Part shown: positions 1 to 8,532 of the stretch, in pieces
How the letters are laid out: every line of letters begins with the position of its first letter
Position numbering within the stretch: position 1 is the first letter of the stretch
Source of the DNA: Candidatus Didemnitutus sp.
GTDB taxonomy: Bacteria > Verrucomicrobiota > Verrucomicrobiia > Opitutales > Opitutaceae
Length of the DNA stretch: 16,113 bases
Reading direction: 5' to 3'
Assembly: GCA_030682505.1 (NCBI GenBank)
Contig: JAUXOH010000122.1
Location: 1-16,113 of the forward strand
The notes under the pieces: generated by a model
The model's input: only the letters and a program-made list of their open reading frames with translations
Database searches by the model: none
Told to the model about the DNA's origin: nothing
Translations under genes and position numbers: made by a program

Positions 1-2845
1 ATCGATTTCTAAAAGCGTCAACTTTCAGACTGCGGAAAAGATAGTAGAGTTGGTGAGGTTCCGGGATGGAGGCAGTGCGGCGCTGGAGGTGGAGCACGCG
101 TCCCTCGCGTTTGCCGAATTGGTTGTAGTGTTCCTGCGCTCCCTGCTCGTGCGGAATTCCCTCCGTATCCAGGTAGGCTTTCACATCGGGGTACCGGGCA
201 AGGTAATCCAGCCAGTCAGGTTTGGTCCCGGGCACGACATTGCGAAACTCGATGACGTTGACGCCCGGTTGGGGCTTGAGCGTGAGCTTTTGGATCAGCC
301 ACCGCGTGGAGCCTTCCCAACGGTAGCTCTTCGCAATCTCGCCGTTGAAGACGACGTCGATGTCGGCGCTTTCGCGGGCGTGCAGGCAAAGCTCAAATTG
401 AAGTTCAAGCAGGCCCTGCTGCAAACCGGCCGGGATCTCGAGGCGGAGGACCGGGGTCTTGACCCAGCGGATCATCGGCAGGTTCCACTGGGGATAGGGG
501 CCCTCGGGCGATGCGAGTCCCTCCGTGGCGATGGCGGAGCCTGGTCGGCTTGCGACCAGTTCACTGGAAAACAGCAGGAGCGGATCGTGGGGGGTTTCAA
601 CCTCCGGAGGTTGATCACGGAAGAGATAAGGGAGATCGGTGGCGCCCAAGCTCCGACCGTCACCCGCATCGCGGATCTGGAGGGTGAAGCGGCGGAAGGA
701 ACGGGTGACAGACGCAATAGCCTCGCCCGTCTCCGAGAAGGTCGCCAATTCCTCCGAAGTCTGGTCGTCGTAGTCCACGCCCACGATCAATCGGGCATGG
801 TCGGGCAGATTCAACCCCCGCACCTTGATCTGGAGGGACCGGTACCGGTCGGGTGCCCGGGGGGCGTAATGAAACTCGACCAGCACGTTGCGATCGGACT
901 GGCCAGCGGGGGTCTGATCCGCCTGCGGCACCAAGCCGTAGTAATCCAGCGCGGGTTGGCCCTGGCCAATCGTGCCGAGAAACTCCACACCCGCGGTCGC
1001 CTTGTCCGGGAACTCGACGATCGTGTAGGAGGAAAGTTGCTCGATGTTGCTGTAGGCAACCTTGCGCGGAAAGCCCCAGTGGGAATAGACGTTGTAGGCC
1101 GAGGGATCGGTTTGATCGAAAGACGTGAAGCGTTGATTCCGGCCCAGTGCCATGAGCAGGAAAATGCGTTCATTGCCATCGGTGGAAATCACATTAACCC
1201 GCGGCTGGTCGGTGACGCGCTGGACCATGACCGGGGGCAGCGTCGGCAGGGCCTGCGGCACTGGCGTTCCGGCCCAGAGCGGGGCGTACGGACGGCTGCT
1301 GTTGCTGAACAGATAGATCCCCGCCAGCCAGACAGTGGTGGCGGCCAGGGTCGTGAGCAGGAACCGGGTGCTGCGGGGAAAGCGAGCAGCTCCCGCTTCA
1401 ATAGCGGCGCCGAGGCACGGGCTCATCACCAGGATGGCGAGGACGAAATACCGTTGGTTGTAGAGAGACCACTTGTTGAGCAGAAAATAGGTCGCCAACC
1501 AACCCAAGCCTAGCGCCGCCAGCCAGACCAGCGGCGTGGACACCCGACGGAAACGCACCAAGCAATAGATCGCACCAAGGAAGACCAGTGGCCCGGTGAA
1601 ACCGAACCAGACGTGGTCTTCGTTCAGGTCCGGTGGGAACAGATAGAGCGGCGAAAAGGCAAATGCCTCGTTCCAATTCGGGAAGATCGTCCGTTGGCCC
1701 CAGGTGTTGAGCATGCTCGTGAACTGTAGGTCGAAGGTGAAGCGGTGCAGCGGCTCGAGAAAAAGCTGCACGAGGTAGGCTTCACTCGTCTGCACGACGC
1801 AACCGAGCGAGAAGGGGCGGTTGAGCGTGAAATCGTAGGTCTTGTTGATCCACTCCCCCTTTTCCCAGAGGTTGATCAGGGCGAACGGCGAGGCCAGCGC
1901 GAAGGCCAGCAACCCGGGCAGCAACCACGCCTTGATCCCGGTGAAGAATCCCCGGACGTCGCCGCGCCGCCAGTGCTGCCACGCCAGGGTGAGCAGAATC
2001 AGCCCGGCCACCGGGCCGAAGAACACGATCGTGAGCTTGGAACCCGCCGTCAGACCAGCCGCGAGCCCGCCGAGCAGCGCGTCACGGGTCAGCCGGGTCA
2101 ACCGCCAGCGCAGGGCGAAAACGAGCGCGCCGAGCAGACCGGCCGCCGTGGGAAGATCGTTGGTCGTGGCCGTGGCCTGCGCGAGGATCTGGGTCGAGGT
2201 GAGCGCCAGCCATGTGGCGATCAGGGCGGAATTTACCGAGCACGCCCCTTGACGGGCGAGCCGATAGACCGCCAAGCCTGCCCCCGCCCAGGCCGTCAGA
2301 TTGATGAAATTGAGGAACTGCAACGGCGGGCTGTAGATCAGGGCGCAGAGCTGCAACAAATTGTAGTTGAACGGGAAAAAAATCTGACGGGGGTTCCCCG
2401 TCGCAAAGTGGGCCAGGCTGTCCTGCCCCAAGTAGAACATCGTCCGGGGCAGATGGTAGGTCAGCGAATCATAGTTGTTCGGCACGTAGGTGCCGGCAAT
2501 CCGGAGGCTGGCCCAAACCAGCGGAATGAGCGTGAGAACAAATGCGCCAAGCAGCCAAGGGTTGAACTGTTCGTGCGGCTTGGGGGTTTCCGCTTGGACG
2601 GGTTCCAGACGCAGCCGCCGCAGCACCAGCCACGTGAAGATCGCCAGCAGCACTGACGTGCGGAAAAACCATGCTGGCTCGCCCAAGCGGGACAGGCTGG
2701 CGAGCAGCAGGCTGGTGACGACGATATTTCCCCAAGCCAGCAGGAGAGTAGCGAGGATCCGTTCGATGCCGGGACGAACCACTCGGCCCGCGGCCAGACC
2801 GGACGCACCAAGCAAACAGATCGTGTGGGCGAGAAGAAGCACCAT
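1..2845 (-). CDS. GT-C type membrane glycosyltransferase, partial (3' end beyond window)
   Basis: Reading from ATG 2845 on the minus strand, I followed the frame codon by codon to the window edge with no stop: 948 residues, incomplete at the C-terminus. The first ~510 residues are strongly hydrophobic, with about ten or more membrane spans (for example near 2-22, 30-50, 91-115, 170-190, 270-287, 304-322, 410-428, 437-455, 492-512). A loop after the early spans carries NNYDSLTYHLPR (123-134). That pattern is typical of GT39/ArnT-like GT-C enzymes, where an acidic residue in the first periplasmic loop is catalytic (candidate D126). Residues ~530-870 are soluble and beta-rich, followed by a YLARYPDV...HYNQFGKREGR motif (880-916) shared with the two large GT fusions. 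It probably transfers a sugar from a lipid-phosphate donor in the periplasm; donor and acceptor are unknown. The start lies 1 bp after the upstream stop, so it belongs to the operon. Confidence 0.82.
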   Translation of the reverse strand, partial: MVLLLAHTICLLGASGLAAGRVVRPGIERILATLLLAWGNIVVTSLLLASLSRLGEPAWFFRTSVLLAIFTWLVLRRLRLEPVQAETPKPHEQFNPWLLGAFVLTLIPLVWASLRIAGTYVPNNYDSLTYHLPRTMFYLGQDSLAHFATGNPRQIFFPFNYNLLQLCALIYSPPLQFLNFINLTAWAGAGLAVYRLARQGACSVNSALIATWLALTSTQILAQATATTNDLPTAAGLLGALVFALRWRLTRLTRDALLGGLAAGLTAGSKLTIVFFGPVAGLILLTLAWQHWRRGDVRGFFTGIKAWLLPGLLAFALASPFALINLWEKGEWINKTYDFTLNRPFSLGCVVQTSEAYLVQLFLEPLHRFTFDLQFTSMLNTWGQRTIFPNWNEAFAFSPLYLFPPDLNEDHVWFGFTGPLVFLGAIYCLVRFRRVSTPLVWLAALGLGWLATYFLLNKWSLYNQRYFVLAILVMSPCLGAAIEAGAARFPRSTRFLLTTLAATTVWLAGIYLFSNSSRPYAPLWAGTPVPQALPTLPPVMVQRVTDQPRVNVISTDGNERIFLLMALGRNQRFTSFDQTDPSAYNVYSHWGFPRKVAYSNIEQLSSYTIVEFPDKATAGVEFLGTIGQGQPALDYYGLVPQADQTPAGQSDRNVLVEFHYAPRAPDRYRSLQIKVRGLNLPDHARLIVGVDYDDQTSEELATFSETGEAIASVTRSFRRFTLQIRDAGDGRSLGATDLPYLFRDQPPEVETPHDPLLLFSSELVASRPGSAIATEGLASPEGPYPQWNLPMIRWVKTPVLRLEIPAGLQQGLLELQFELCLHARESADIDVVFNGEIAKSYRWEGSTRWLIQKLTLKPQPGVNVIEFRNVVPGTKPDWLDYLARYPDVKAYLDTEGIPHEQGAQEHYNQFGKREGRVLHLQRRTASIPEPHQLYYLFRSLKVDAFRNR

Positions 2846-2846
2846 G

Positions 2847-4778
2847 CTAGTTCCCGGGTTTCAAGGTGAGATAGAGCGCGCAGCAGCCGAAACATCCCAT
2901 GAATCGCCCATGGCCCCCTGCGGCCCATTCGTCGGTGGCTTTCTTGACGCCGAGATGGCCGGTGTCGTTTTCGCGATTGAGAAAATCATGAATCAGCACC
3001 GGCGTGCCGTAGGGCAGGTAGAGGCTGAGTATTCGCAGATCAGCAGCGACCCCTTCGTAGGTGTGGTCTCCGTCGAGAAAGACCATCGTGGGGGAGATTT
3101 CCCAACGCCGCACAAAGTCCTGCAGGACCCCGTGAAAGAGATGGCAATAGTCGCCCAGCTTGGCTTCGGCGAGTGCGGCGCGGGTGCGGGCAATCGAGTC
3201 GCTGTCGATGTCGATGCCGAAATACTGTGGCCGCATGGTCCGGGCCGGATTGGCCAAGGCACCGCGGAGTGCCGCCGTGGCGGAGCGGCCGCCAAAGGGG
3301 CCGATTTCGAGGATCACATCGCCGGCGTGATAACCCATTTCATAAAGCTTGAAGGTATCGCCCGGCGTCTGCCAGCCGGGCAGGTGGGAAGTCAGTGCGA
3401 AAATATGGGCGTGCTCCTCCGAGAGATGATCACCGGCGGTCGGCCAGGATGGCCGATGTTGTTCCATCGTTTTGTGACTGGCGCATTCATCCAGGGGATA
3501 AGTGAGGCCGGGCGGGTTGTGACCGGTTCCGCTTTGCTCATGACCGGCGAGAAAAACATGCCAGCGCTCCTCGTGCGCCCACATCGAGAAGCGACTGACG
3601 GCATATTGCCGGGCCCAAGGCCCGGCCACCTTCATGAACCGTGCGTCGTCGAGAGTCTGGCGGATGGCGGCGATCATTCCGGCTGTGTCCCCGTTGCCCA
3701 CGAGTCGCCCAGTAATCTCGTTGCGGATGATTTCTGCCACGCCGCCCGCTTGGAAGGCAATGACGGGCACGCCGCAGAGCTGGGCTTCCATGATAGTCTG
3801 GCCAAAGGCTTCCTCGGTTGCGGTGCCGATGAAAAGGTCGGCCGCTTGGTAAATGGCAGCCAGTTTGCGAGCCTCCAAGTGATAGCCCAAGCCGATGAGA
3901 TCGGGAATCTCGTGGGCATTGTGGCCAAAGGCGGCGAAGGTATAGAGGTCCTTCAAAGCGGCAATGATGTCGCGCAGGTGCTGGCCGCCCTTGCGATCTT
4001 CCTGAAAATTGACGGCGGCGCACAGCACGACCGGTTTGTCCACGGGCAGGCCGAGTTGCTCGCGGGCGGCGTCTTTTTCGCCGGGCTTGAAGACGAATTC
4101 ATCCGCGCCGAGTTCGATGGTCACGACGGAGCGGCAGGCCGGCAGGGCCGTCTTGAACATGTCACGACTCCAGCGGCTGTTCGCGACCACTTCCACTCCG
4201 CGCGGTCCGGCGAAAATTTCTCGCCTGATCTGCCACGCACCGGCGATCAAGGCTGGCTCCAGAGCGGGGTAGTGGGTCGCGGTCGGGCAAGTCGCATCGC
4301 AACCGGTCAGGTAAAGTTGGCACGAGCCGGGGTAGGCGCACCGGCCGGTGTAGAGATAGGCATCGTGCAGGAAGGTGATCACCCGGCAGCCGATCTGGCC
4401 CAGGGCGGGCAGCAGGCGAAACGGCCAACGCGCCGCGTGAAGGTTGCCGACAAGAACGACGGATGGCTTGAAGCGCGCCACTTCCATCAGGAGACCGGCG
4501 ATCACCGTGTCGTCCGACATCTTCCTGCCTCCTTCCAGATGATTAACCTCGCGGATCCCAAGCCAGAGGTCGGGATCGATCGGTCGGGTGGCGACGTCCT
4601 CCAGGCGGATGCCGCCCGGTGACCAGGCCAGCACGCCGACCTCGATGCCCAGAGAAAGCATGGCTTCCACTTGGCGGGCCTGAGCGATGCCGGCACCGTA
4701 TTGGAAACTCACATCGTTCAGGAAGAGGATGCGCTTCGGCAGATCAGGAGTGCGGCGCTTGTCTGGGGCGGGATTCAT
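2847..4778 (-). CDS. GT4 glycosyltransferase fused to a class I SAM methyltransferase
   Basis: About 643 residues in two parts. Residues ~15-410 form a GT-B glycosyltransferase of family GT4. An N-terminal glycine segment (FQYGAGIAQA, ~26-35) is followed by a Cys-rich stretch HDAYLYTGRCAYPGSC...GCDATCP (~138-165), as in WcaC-like enzymes. The nucleotide-sugar EX7E motif is E-AFGQTIM-E (~323-331), followed by GVPVIAF. After a linker, residues ~475-640 form a Rossmann methyltransferase of the Methyltransf_24 type: motif I LEIGPFGGRS (~490-499), GIDID (~521) and VFLDGDHTYEG (~567-576). The protein should add one sugar in the cytoplasm and methylate that or a nearby residue; the exact substrate cannot be read. 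An in-frame GTG lies one codon upstream (4781); I prefer the ATG. The start is 10 bp after the upstream stop and the TAG ends 1 bp before the next gene. Confidence 0.88.
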   Translation of the reverse strand: MNPAPDKRRTPDLPKRILFLNDVSFQYGAGIAQARQVEAMLSLGIEVGVLAWSPGGIRLEDVATRPIDPDLWLGIREVNHLEGGRKMSDDTVIAGLLMEVARFKPSVVLVGNLHAARWPFRLLPALGQIGCRVITFLHDAYLYTGRCAYPGSCQLYLTGCDATCPTATHYPALEPALIAGAWQIRREIFAGPRGVEVVANSRWSRDMFKTALPACRSVVTIELGADEFVFKPGEKDAAREQLGLPVDKPVVLCAAVNFQEDRKGGQHLRDIIAALKDLYTFAAFGHNAHEIPDLIGLGYHLEARKLAAIYQAADLFIGTATEEAFGQTIMEAQLCGVPVIAFQAGGVAEIIRNEITGRLVGNGDTAGMIAAIRQTLDDARFMKVAGPWARQYAVSRFSMWAHEERWHVFLAGHEQSGTGHNPPGLTYPLDECASHKTMEQHRPSWPTAGDHLSEEHAHIFALTSHLPGWQTPGDTFKLYEMGYHAGDVILEIGPFGGRSATAALRGALANPARTMRPQYFGIDIDSDSIARTRAALAEAKLGDYCHLFHGVLQDFVRRWEISPTMVFLDGDHTYEGVAADLRILSLYLPYGTPVLIHDFLNRENDTGHLGVKKATDEWAAGGHGRFMGCFGCCALYLTLKPGN

Positions 4779-4788
4779 CACTGCAGAG

Positions 4789-5778
4789 TTAGGCGGAAGT
4801 TTTCTTCAGCAGAAACACGCCGGTAATGGCTGGACCGACATGACTGCGGTAGCAGTCATCAAGGTAGCGGAGGTGTTGTTTCAGGTGCTTGCGAATCAAC
4901 TGCAGGAACTCCGCGTCGAACATCATGCAATATTGAAGGTAATTCAGGAAAAAGACGCTGAAGCTTTTGAATTCGGGCAGGTGGGGCGGAGCGAAATCGC
5001 TGAAGGTTGCGTTGGGCAAATACCGCAAAGTCAGCCCGTTTCTCGCTCCCAGTTCAGAGAGCTCGTTGGGGACGAACAGGTGCTTGTCTTCCGCGGTCGT
5101 CTTGTCGATGTCGCGGCGGCAGTAGAATTTGACGGTGTCAGTGAAGTCGCACAGCTGTTTCTCCCACGCCGGCAACAGCTCGATCTTCTCGGCCCGCAGG
5201 ACCGCCGGGATGAATTGGGCGACGGCTGCCATGAGGACATAACCGCTTTCGTTTGGCTCCGCACCCATGACCAACGCCCCGCCGGGCCTCAAGGTTCGCG
5301 CGCAAGAGGCAATGAACTCATCGACGTTCAGGATGTGGTGCAGGGTCGAGCGCATGGCGATGACCGAGAACATGTCAGGTGGCAGCTGGGTCAGGTCGTC
5401 AGCATTCAGCAGGGCAAAATGTTGCCGGGCCGGAAGGCCATCTCCGCTGCCAAATTGACTTTGAGTCAGTCGCAAAAAGGTGGACGACGGATCCGTAATC
5501 AGGATGTCGGGTCCGGGATAGTGGTGCGCGAGACCATAGGTCAGGCGGCCGGTTCCACATCCAATTTCCAATGCCGGACCGGTGGTGTTGATTTCGTTGG
5601 ACGCCAGCAGTGCGCACAGACCTTGCCCTTCCTCGGGTTCCCCCGCGCTGACTCCATACTGGGTGTCGTATTGGTCTTCAGCATGCGCATAAGGGCGCTC
5701 CGCCGAAATCTGGACGAAACCGCGCCATCGGGGCAGGCTGGTGATCCAAGATTGGAAGGTATCGGCAACGGGAGGCAT
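4789..5778 (-). CDS. Class I SAM-dependent methyltransferase (module copy B)
   Basis: 329 residues. The SAM-binding motif I is LEIGCGTGRLTYG (70-82), followed by an acidic residue in ITDPS (94-98), NADDL (125-129) at the adenine-contact position, and RSTLHHIL (143-150), the usual post-motif segment of Methyltransf_11/25-type enzymes. The C-terminal ~140 residues, including DFTDTVKF and TAEDKH, are not something I recognise and may select the acceptor. It aligns without a single gap to the 329-residue protein at 8720-9709 (209 of 329 identical by hand count, ~64%), so the two are recent-to-moderately old paralogues. It starts 24 bp after the GT fusion stop. The likely role is methylation of a sugar in the glycan built by the adjacent GT fusion. 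The methylated position is unknown, and a small-molecule or lipid substrate cannot be excluded. Confidence 0.88.
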   Translation of the reverse strand: MPPVADTFQSWITSLPRWRGFVQISAERPYAHAEDQYDTQYGVSAGEPEEGQGLCALLASNEINTTGPALEIGCGTGRLTYGLAHHYPGPDILITDPSSTFLRLTQSQFGSGDGLPARQHFALLNADDLTQLPPDMFSVIAMRSTLHHILNVDEFIASCARTLRPGGALVMGAEPNESGYVLMAAVAQFIPAVLRAEKIELLPAWEKQLCDFTDTVKFYCRRDIDKTTAEDKHLFVPNELSELGARNGLTLRYLPNATFSDFAPPHLPEFKSFSVFFLNYLQYCMMFDAEFLQLIRKHLKQHLRYLDDCYRSHVGPAITGVFLLKKTSA

Positions 5779-5802
5779 GGGAAGAGACGGGGTGCGGTTC
5801 GG

Positions 5803-8532
5803 CTAGGGGACAATGCGGAGTGCGGTGTTGACTGCTCGCAATTCGGGAAGATACGGGACATCGGGGCCGCCCGTTTTCTGGTTCTTGTGTTGTCTGAAAA
5901 TGGCGAGGATCTCCGGCAGGGCGAGGATTTGCGCCCCCGCGCGGGCCAGGCGCACCCACAAGTCGTAATCCATGCTATAGTAGAGGTCTTCGCGCACCAG
6001 GTTGCCGGCACGCTTGAAAATCTCGCGGCTGAAAAACACCTCAGGTTGGTGAAAGAAGTGTCCCTTGAGCCAACAATTGTCCAAATCGAGAAGGTCAATC
6101 AGCGGCAACGGCACGATGAGGCCGATGGGCAGGGAGCAGCGATGGATGTGATCGGGGCGCGGCTCCAAATCCACCACGCGCGCGCACCGCCCGACGACCA
6201 TGTCAGTCTGATGAAGCAAGAAGGTCTGGCCGACGGTGTACAGGGAGCCCGGAGCCAGTCGGTCATCGCTGTTCAGCCAGGTCAAAACCTGCCCCGTGGC
6301 CCGTTGAAACCCCTTGTTCAGCGCGTGCGATTGTCCTTGGTCTTTTTCGCTCGCCCACCACGTCAGTCGGGACGCGTATTTTTGAATGATTTCCACCGAA
6401 CCATCGGTCGAGCCGCCGTCGACAATGATGTATTCGAGGTTCGGATAATTTTGATCGAGCACCGAACGGATTGTTTCTTCCAGATAGGGGGCCTGGTTGA
6501 AGCTGACGGTGACCACCGAGATCTTCGGCCATTCAGCTGACAGGGTCGGTCGGCTGGGATAGGCCTCCTGCGGCCGGACATTCGGCCAGTTGATGGCCAT
6601 GCTGCTGGTGGGCAAGATCTGCCCCAGCCAACTCTGCGGCGGGCGGAAGCACAGCAGGGTATCGTCGAGAATGACGGTGCGGGCGGAATCCGGTGGCAAC
6701 CACTCGACCCCGGCCTTGTGGCCGCTGATGAAAAGTTTGTGGTTGGGTTGAAGCCTTCCGATCAGGCAGGGCAACACGACTGGGGCATCTGCGTCGTGAA
6801 AGGCGACGGCGTCAAATTCGGCGATTCCGGCGCAATAGGTGAAGCTCCCGAGTCCCCGGCCCTCCCGTTGGCCGAAGAGCAGGTAGTGGTCCCAACCGCT
6901 CGGCAACAGACCCTTGGCCACGGCATCCCCGACATCGGGATTGGCCTGCAGATAGCCCTTTTCGTTAAACAAGCTGTCGATCTGCGCCAGCCATTCCCAC
7001 AGTGACTCCCGCCAGAAATGCACCAAACCCTGCCGGCCATCGGCGTATTCCTTCGGGCAGCCGTAGACTTCGACGTAAGTTCCGAGGACCGACAGCCACA
7101 AGATATGGGGGAGCAAACTCGGGTGAAATTGGGCGACCACCACTTTCCGGAGGTGGCGGGCATAGGGCTCGAGAGCCGCACGGACGATTTCCTGGTTCTG
7201 TGCGGCGCCGGCCGCTTGGTGTTGCCGCAACTTTTCCTGAACTGCGTCCAACTGATTCCTCAGACTGGCAATCTGGACATCCCGCTCCGCCGCGACTTTG
7301 ATGTGGGCTTGGATTTCAGCCTCGAGAGTCTTGAGGTAGGCGACATTGCGGGCGAGATCGTCATAGGACGTTTTGAGCTTCTCCTGCAGAAAATGAATGG
7401 ATTTCAACCGCTCGCCGCGGTCCTTGTCCATTTTGCGCAGGTCGACGACCGCCTTTGCGCAGTCCTCCTTGATTTGGCGCACGTAGGCGAGGGTATGCGC
7501 CTTGTCCGCCCGGGCTTCGTCAATGATCCGGCGCGAGTCGGCTTGATTCCTCTCGTGAGCGGCGCGGCTCGCCGCTTGCTCGATGGTGGCGGCGCGGAAT
7601 TGCTCGAGCAAATGGACCAAGGCATGGGCGACCCGCGGATCATCCTGGCGGTCGGGCGGAAGCACATCGGGAGTCTCCGCAACCGGATCTGTCTTGGCGT
7701 TGAGAAGATCCAGATACGGTCGATAAACAAGCTCGCGCAATTCTGGCGTCAGGCGGATCCCGTATTTGAGCAGGCCGGGATCGTAGAGCTGGTTTTCCAC
7801 GTGGACCAGCCCTTGGAAATGAAAGGAGATCAGCGGTGACTGGTTGATGAGCAAACCCTGCTTGCCCGCGATTATTTCGCAGTCTTGAACATTCCACGGA
7901 GCAACTTGGGCGCCCGGATGGGAGATGATGATCGTCCCAGGATACCGGAAACTCCAAGCGTCGAGGTATTTTTTTTCGGCGAAGCGATCTGACTCGACGA
8001 GATTGAAGCACCAGCGGGCGCATCGGGCGGCCCAATCAGCAGCGCAGGTCAGACCCGTTGAGTCGTGACGCAGGGAGACCCACGCAGGATTGAACTTTCC
8101 GTAACGCTCCAAGTGGGCGAGTGAGGGGGAAAAGCGCTGCGGGGTGATCGCGATGGAAGCCGCGCCGATCTCGTCGAAGATCGGTTGAAGCGAACTGTAG
8201 AAGAACAGGTCCGCGTCGACAAAGGTGAGAAGGTGGCTGTCGGACAACTCCTGCAGCCGGTGCAGGATCAGCCATGACTTGCAGGTCAGGGTGAACTCGT
8301 CGTTTGTCCGATCGGCGCGAGCTGCCGCCAAGGAGGGATGTTTTTGCACCAGGTCGGCGATGGGCAGCAGCTCAATTTGCGGGAGCTTCTGCGCGCTCAA
8401 CTCTGCTTTCACCTGGTCGTCCAGACAAAGCACGGTGAGCACAAAACCGCCGGCATGGGTTTTCAGCGAATGATACAGCGCCAGTCCGCGGGAGAGGGAT
8501 TGGGAATCAAAGCTGGTGCAAAAATATCTCAT
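5803..8532 (-). CDS. Two-glycosyltransferase fusion with coiled coil and central domain (module copy B)
   Basis: 909 residues in four parts. Residues 1-~285 are a GT-A-like nucleotide-diphospho-sugar transferase domain with an intact DAD motif (106-108, in TFVDADLFF) and APWN (211-214), as in proteins usually annotated only as glycosyl transferase. Residues ~305-440 are charged and heptad-like, predicted coiled coil. Residues ~445-665 are a central domain of unknown function carrying YLQANPDV...HYLLFGQREGR (527-559). Residues ~670-880 are a GT2 domain: ISVVTVSFN (671-679), VDGGSTDGS (704-712), LNSDD (753-757) and DYDLWVRL (855-862). It should act in the cytoplasm as a bifunctional glycosyltransferase, possibly polymerising or alternating two linkages. 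It follows a 187-bp gap, unlike the other genes, and ATG 8532 aligns with the starts of its paralogues. Donor sugars are unknown. Confidence 0.88.
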   Translation of the reverse strand: MRYFCTSFDSQSLSRGLALYHSLKTHAGGFVLTVLCLDDQVKAELSAQKLPQIELLPIADLVQKHPSLAAARADRTNDEFTLTCKSWLILHRLQELSDSHLLTFVDADLFFYSSLQPIFDEIGAASIAITPQRFSPSLAHLERYGKFNPAWVSLRHDSTGLTCAADWAARCARWCFNLVESDRFAEKKYLDAWSFRYPGTIIISHPGAQVAPWNVQDCEIIAGKQGLLINQSPLISFHFQGLVHVENQLYDPGLLKYGIRLTPELRELVYRPYLDLLNAKTDPVAETPDVLPPDRQDDPRVAHALVHLLEQFRAATIEQAASRAAHERNQADSRRIIDEARADKAHTLAYVRQIKEDCAKAVVDLRKMDKDRGERLKSIHFLQEKLKTSYDDLARNVAYLKTLEAEIQAHIKVAAERDVQIASLRNQLDAVQEKLRQHQAAGAAQNQEIVRAALEPYARHLRKVVVAQFHPSLLPHILWLSVLGTYVEVYGCPKEYADGRQGLVHFWRESLWEWLAQIDSLFNEKGYLQANPDVGDAVAKGLLPSGWDHYLLFGQREGRGLGSFTYCAGIAEFDAVAFHDADAPVVLPCLIGRLQPNHKLFISGHKAGVEWLPPDSARTVILDDTLLCFRPPQSWLGQILPTSSMAINWPNVRPQEAYPSRPTLSAEWPKISVVTVSFNQAPYLEETIRSVLDQNYPNLEYIIVDGGSTDGSVEIIQKYASRLTWWASEKDQGQSHALNKGFQRATGQVLTWLNSDDRLAPGSLYTVGQTFLLHQTDMVVGRCARVVDLEPRPDHIHRCSLPIGLIVPLPLIDLLDLDNCWLKGHFFHQPEVFFSREIFKRAGNLVREDLYYSMDYDLWVRLARAGAQILALPEILAIFRQHKNQKTGGPDVPYLPELRAVNTALRIVP

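Larger units (their letters stand above)
4789..8532 (-). repeat. Module copy B of a tandem two-gene duplication (GT fusion + methyltransferase)
   Basis: This segment of 3744 bp holds the 909-residue GT fusion and its 329-residue methyltransferase. It is separated from copy A by 187 bp. Spacers between fusion and methyltransferase are 24 bp here and 18 bp in copy A. Length differences between the fusions fall in the coiled coil and central linkers, not in the catalytic domains. Confidence 0.85.

Noticed and set aside
50..1513. Plus-strand open frame of 487 codons
   Set aside because: It is codon-phase complementary to the GT-C gene on the minus strand, whose translation shows membrane spans and family motifs. 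The plus-strand translation is Arg/Gly-rich with no recognisable domain.
2490..4622. Plus-strand open frame of 710 codons
   Set aside because: It is antisense to the GT4-methyltransferase fusion in complementary phase. Long antisense frames are expected in GC-rich genes, and no domain is visible.
4687..6540. Plus-strand open frame of 617 codons
   Set aside because: It runs antisense across the end of one well-supported gene, all of a methyltransferase and part of the 909-residue fusion. No protein family resemblance.
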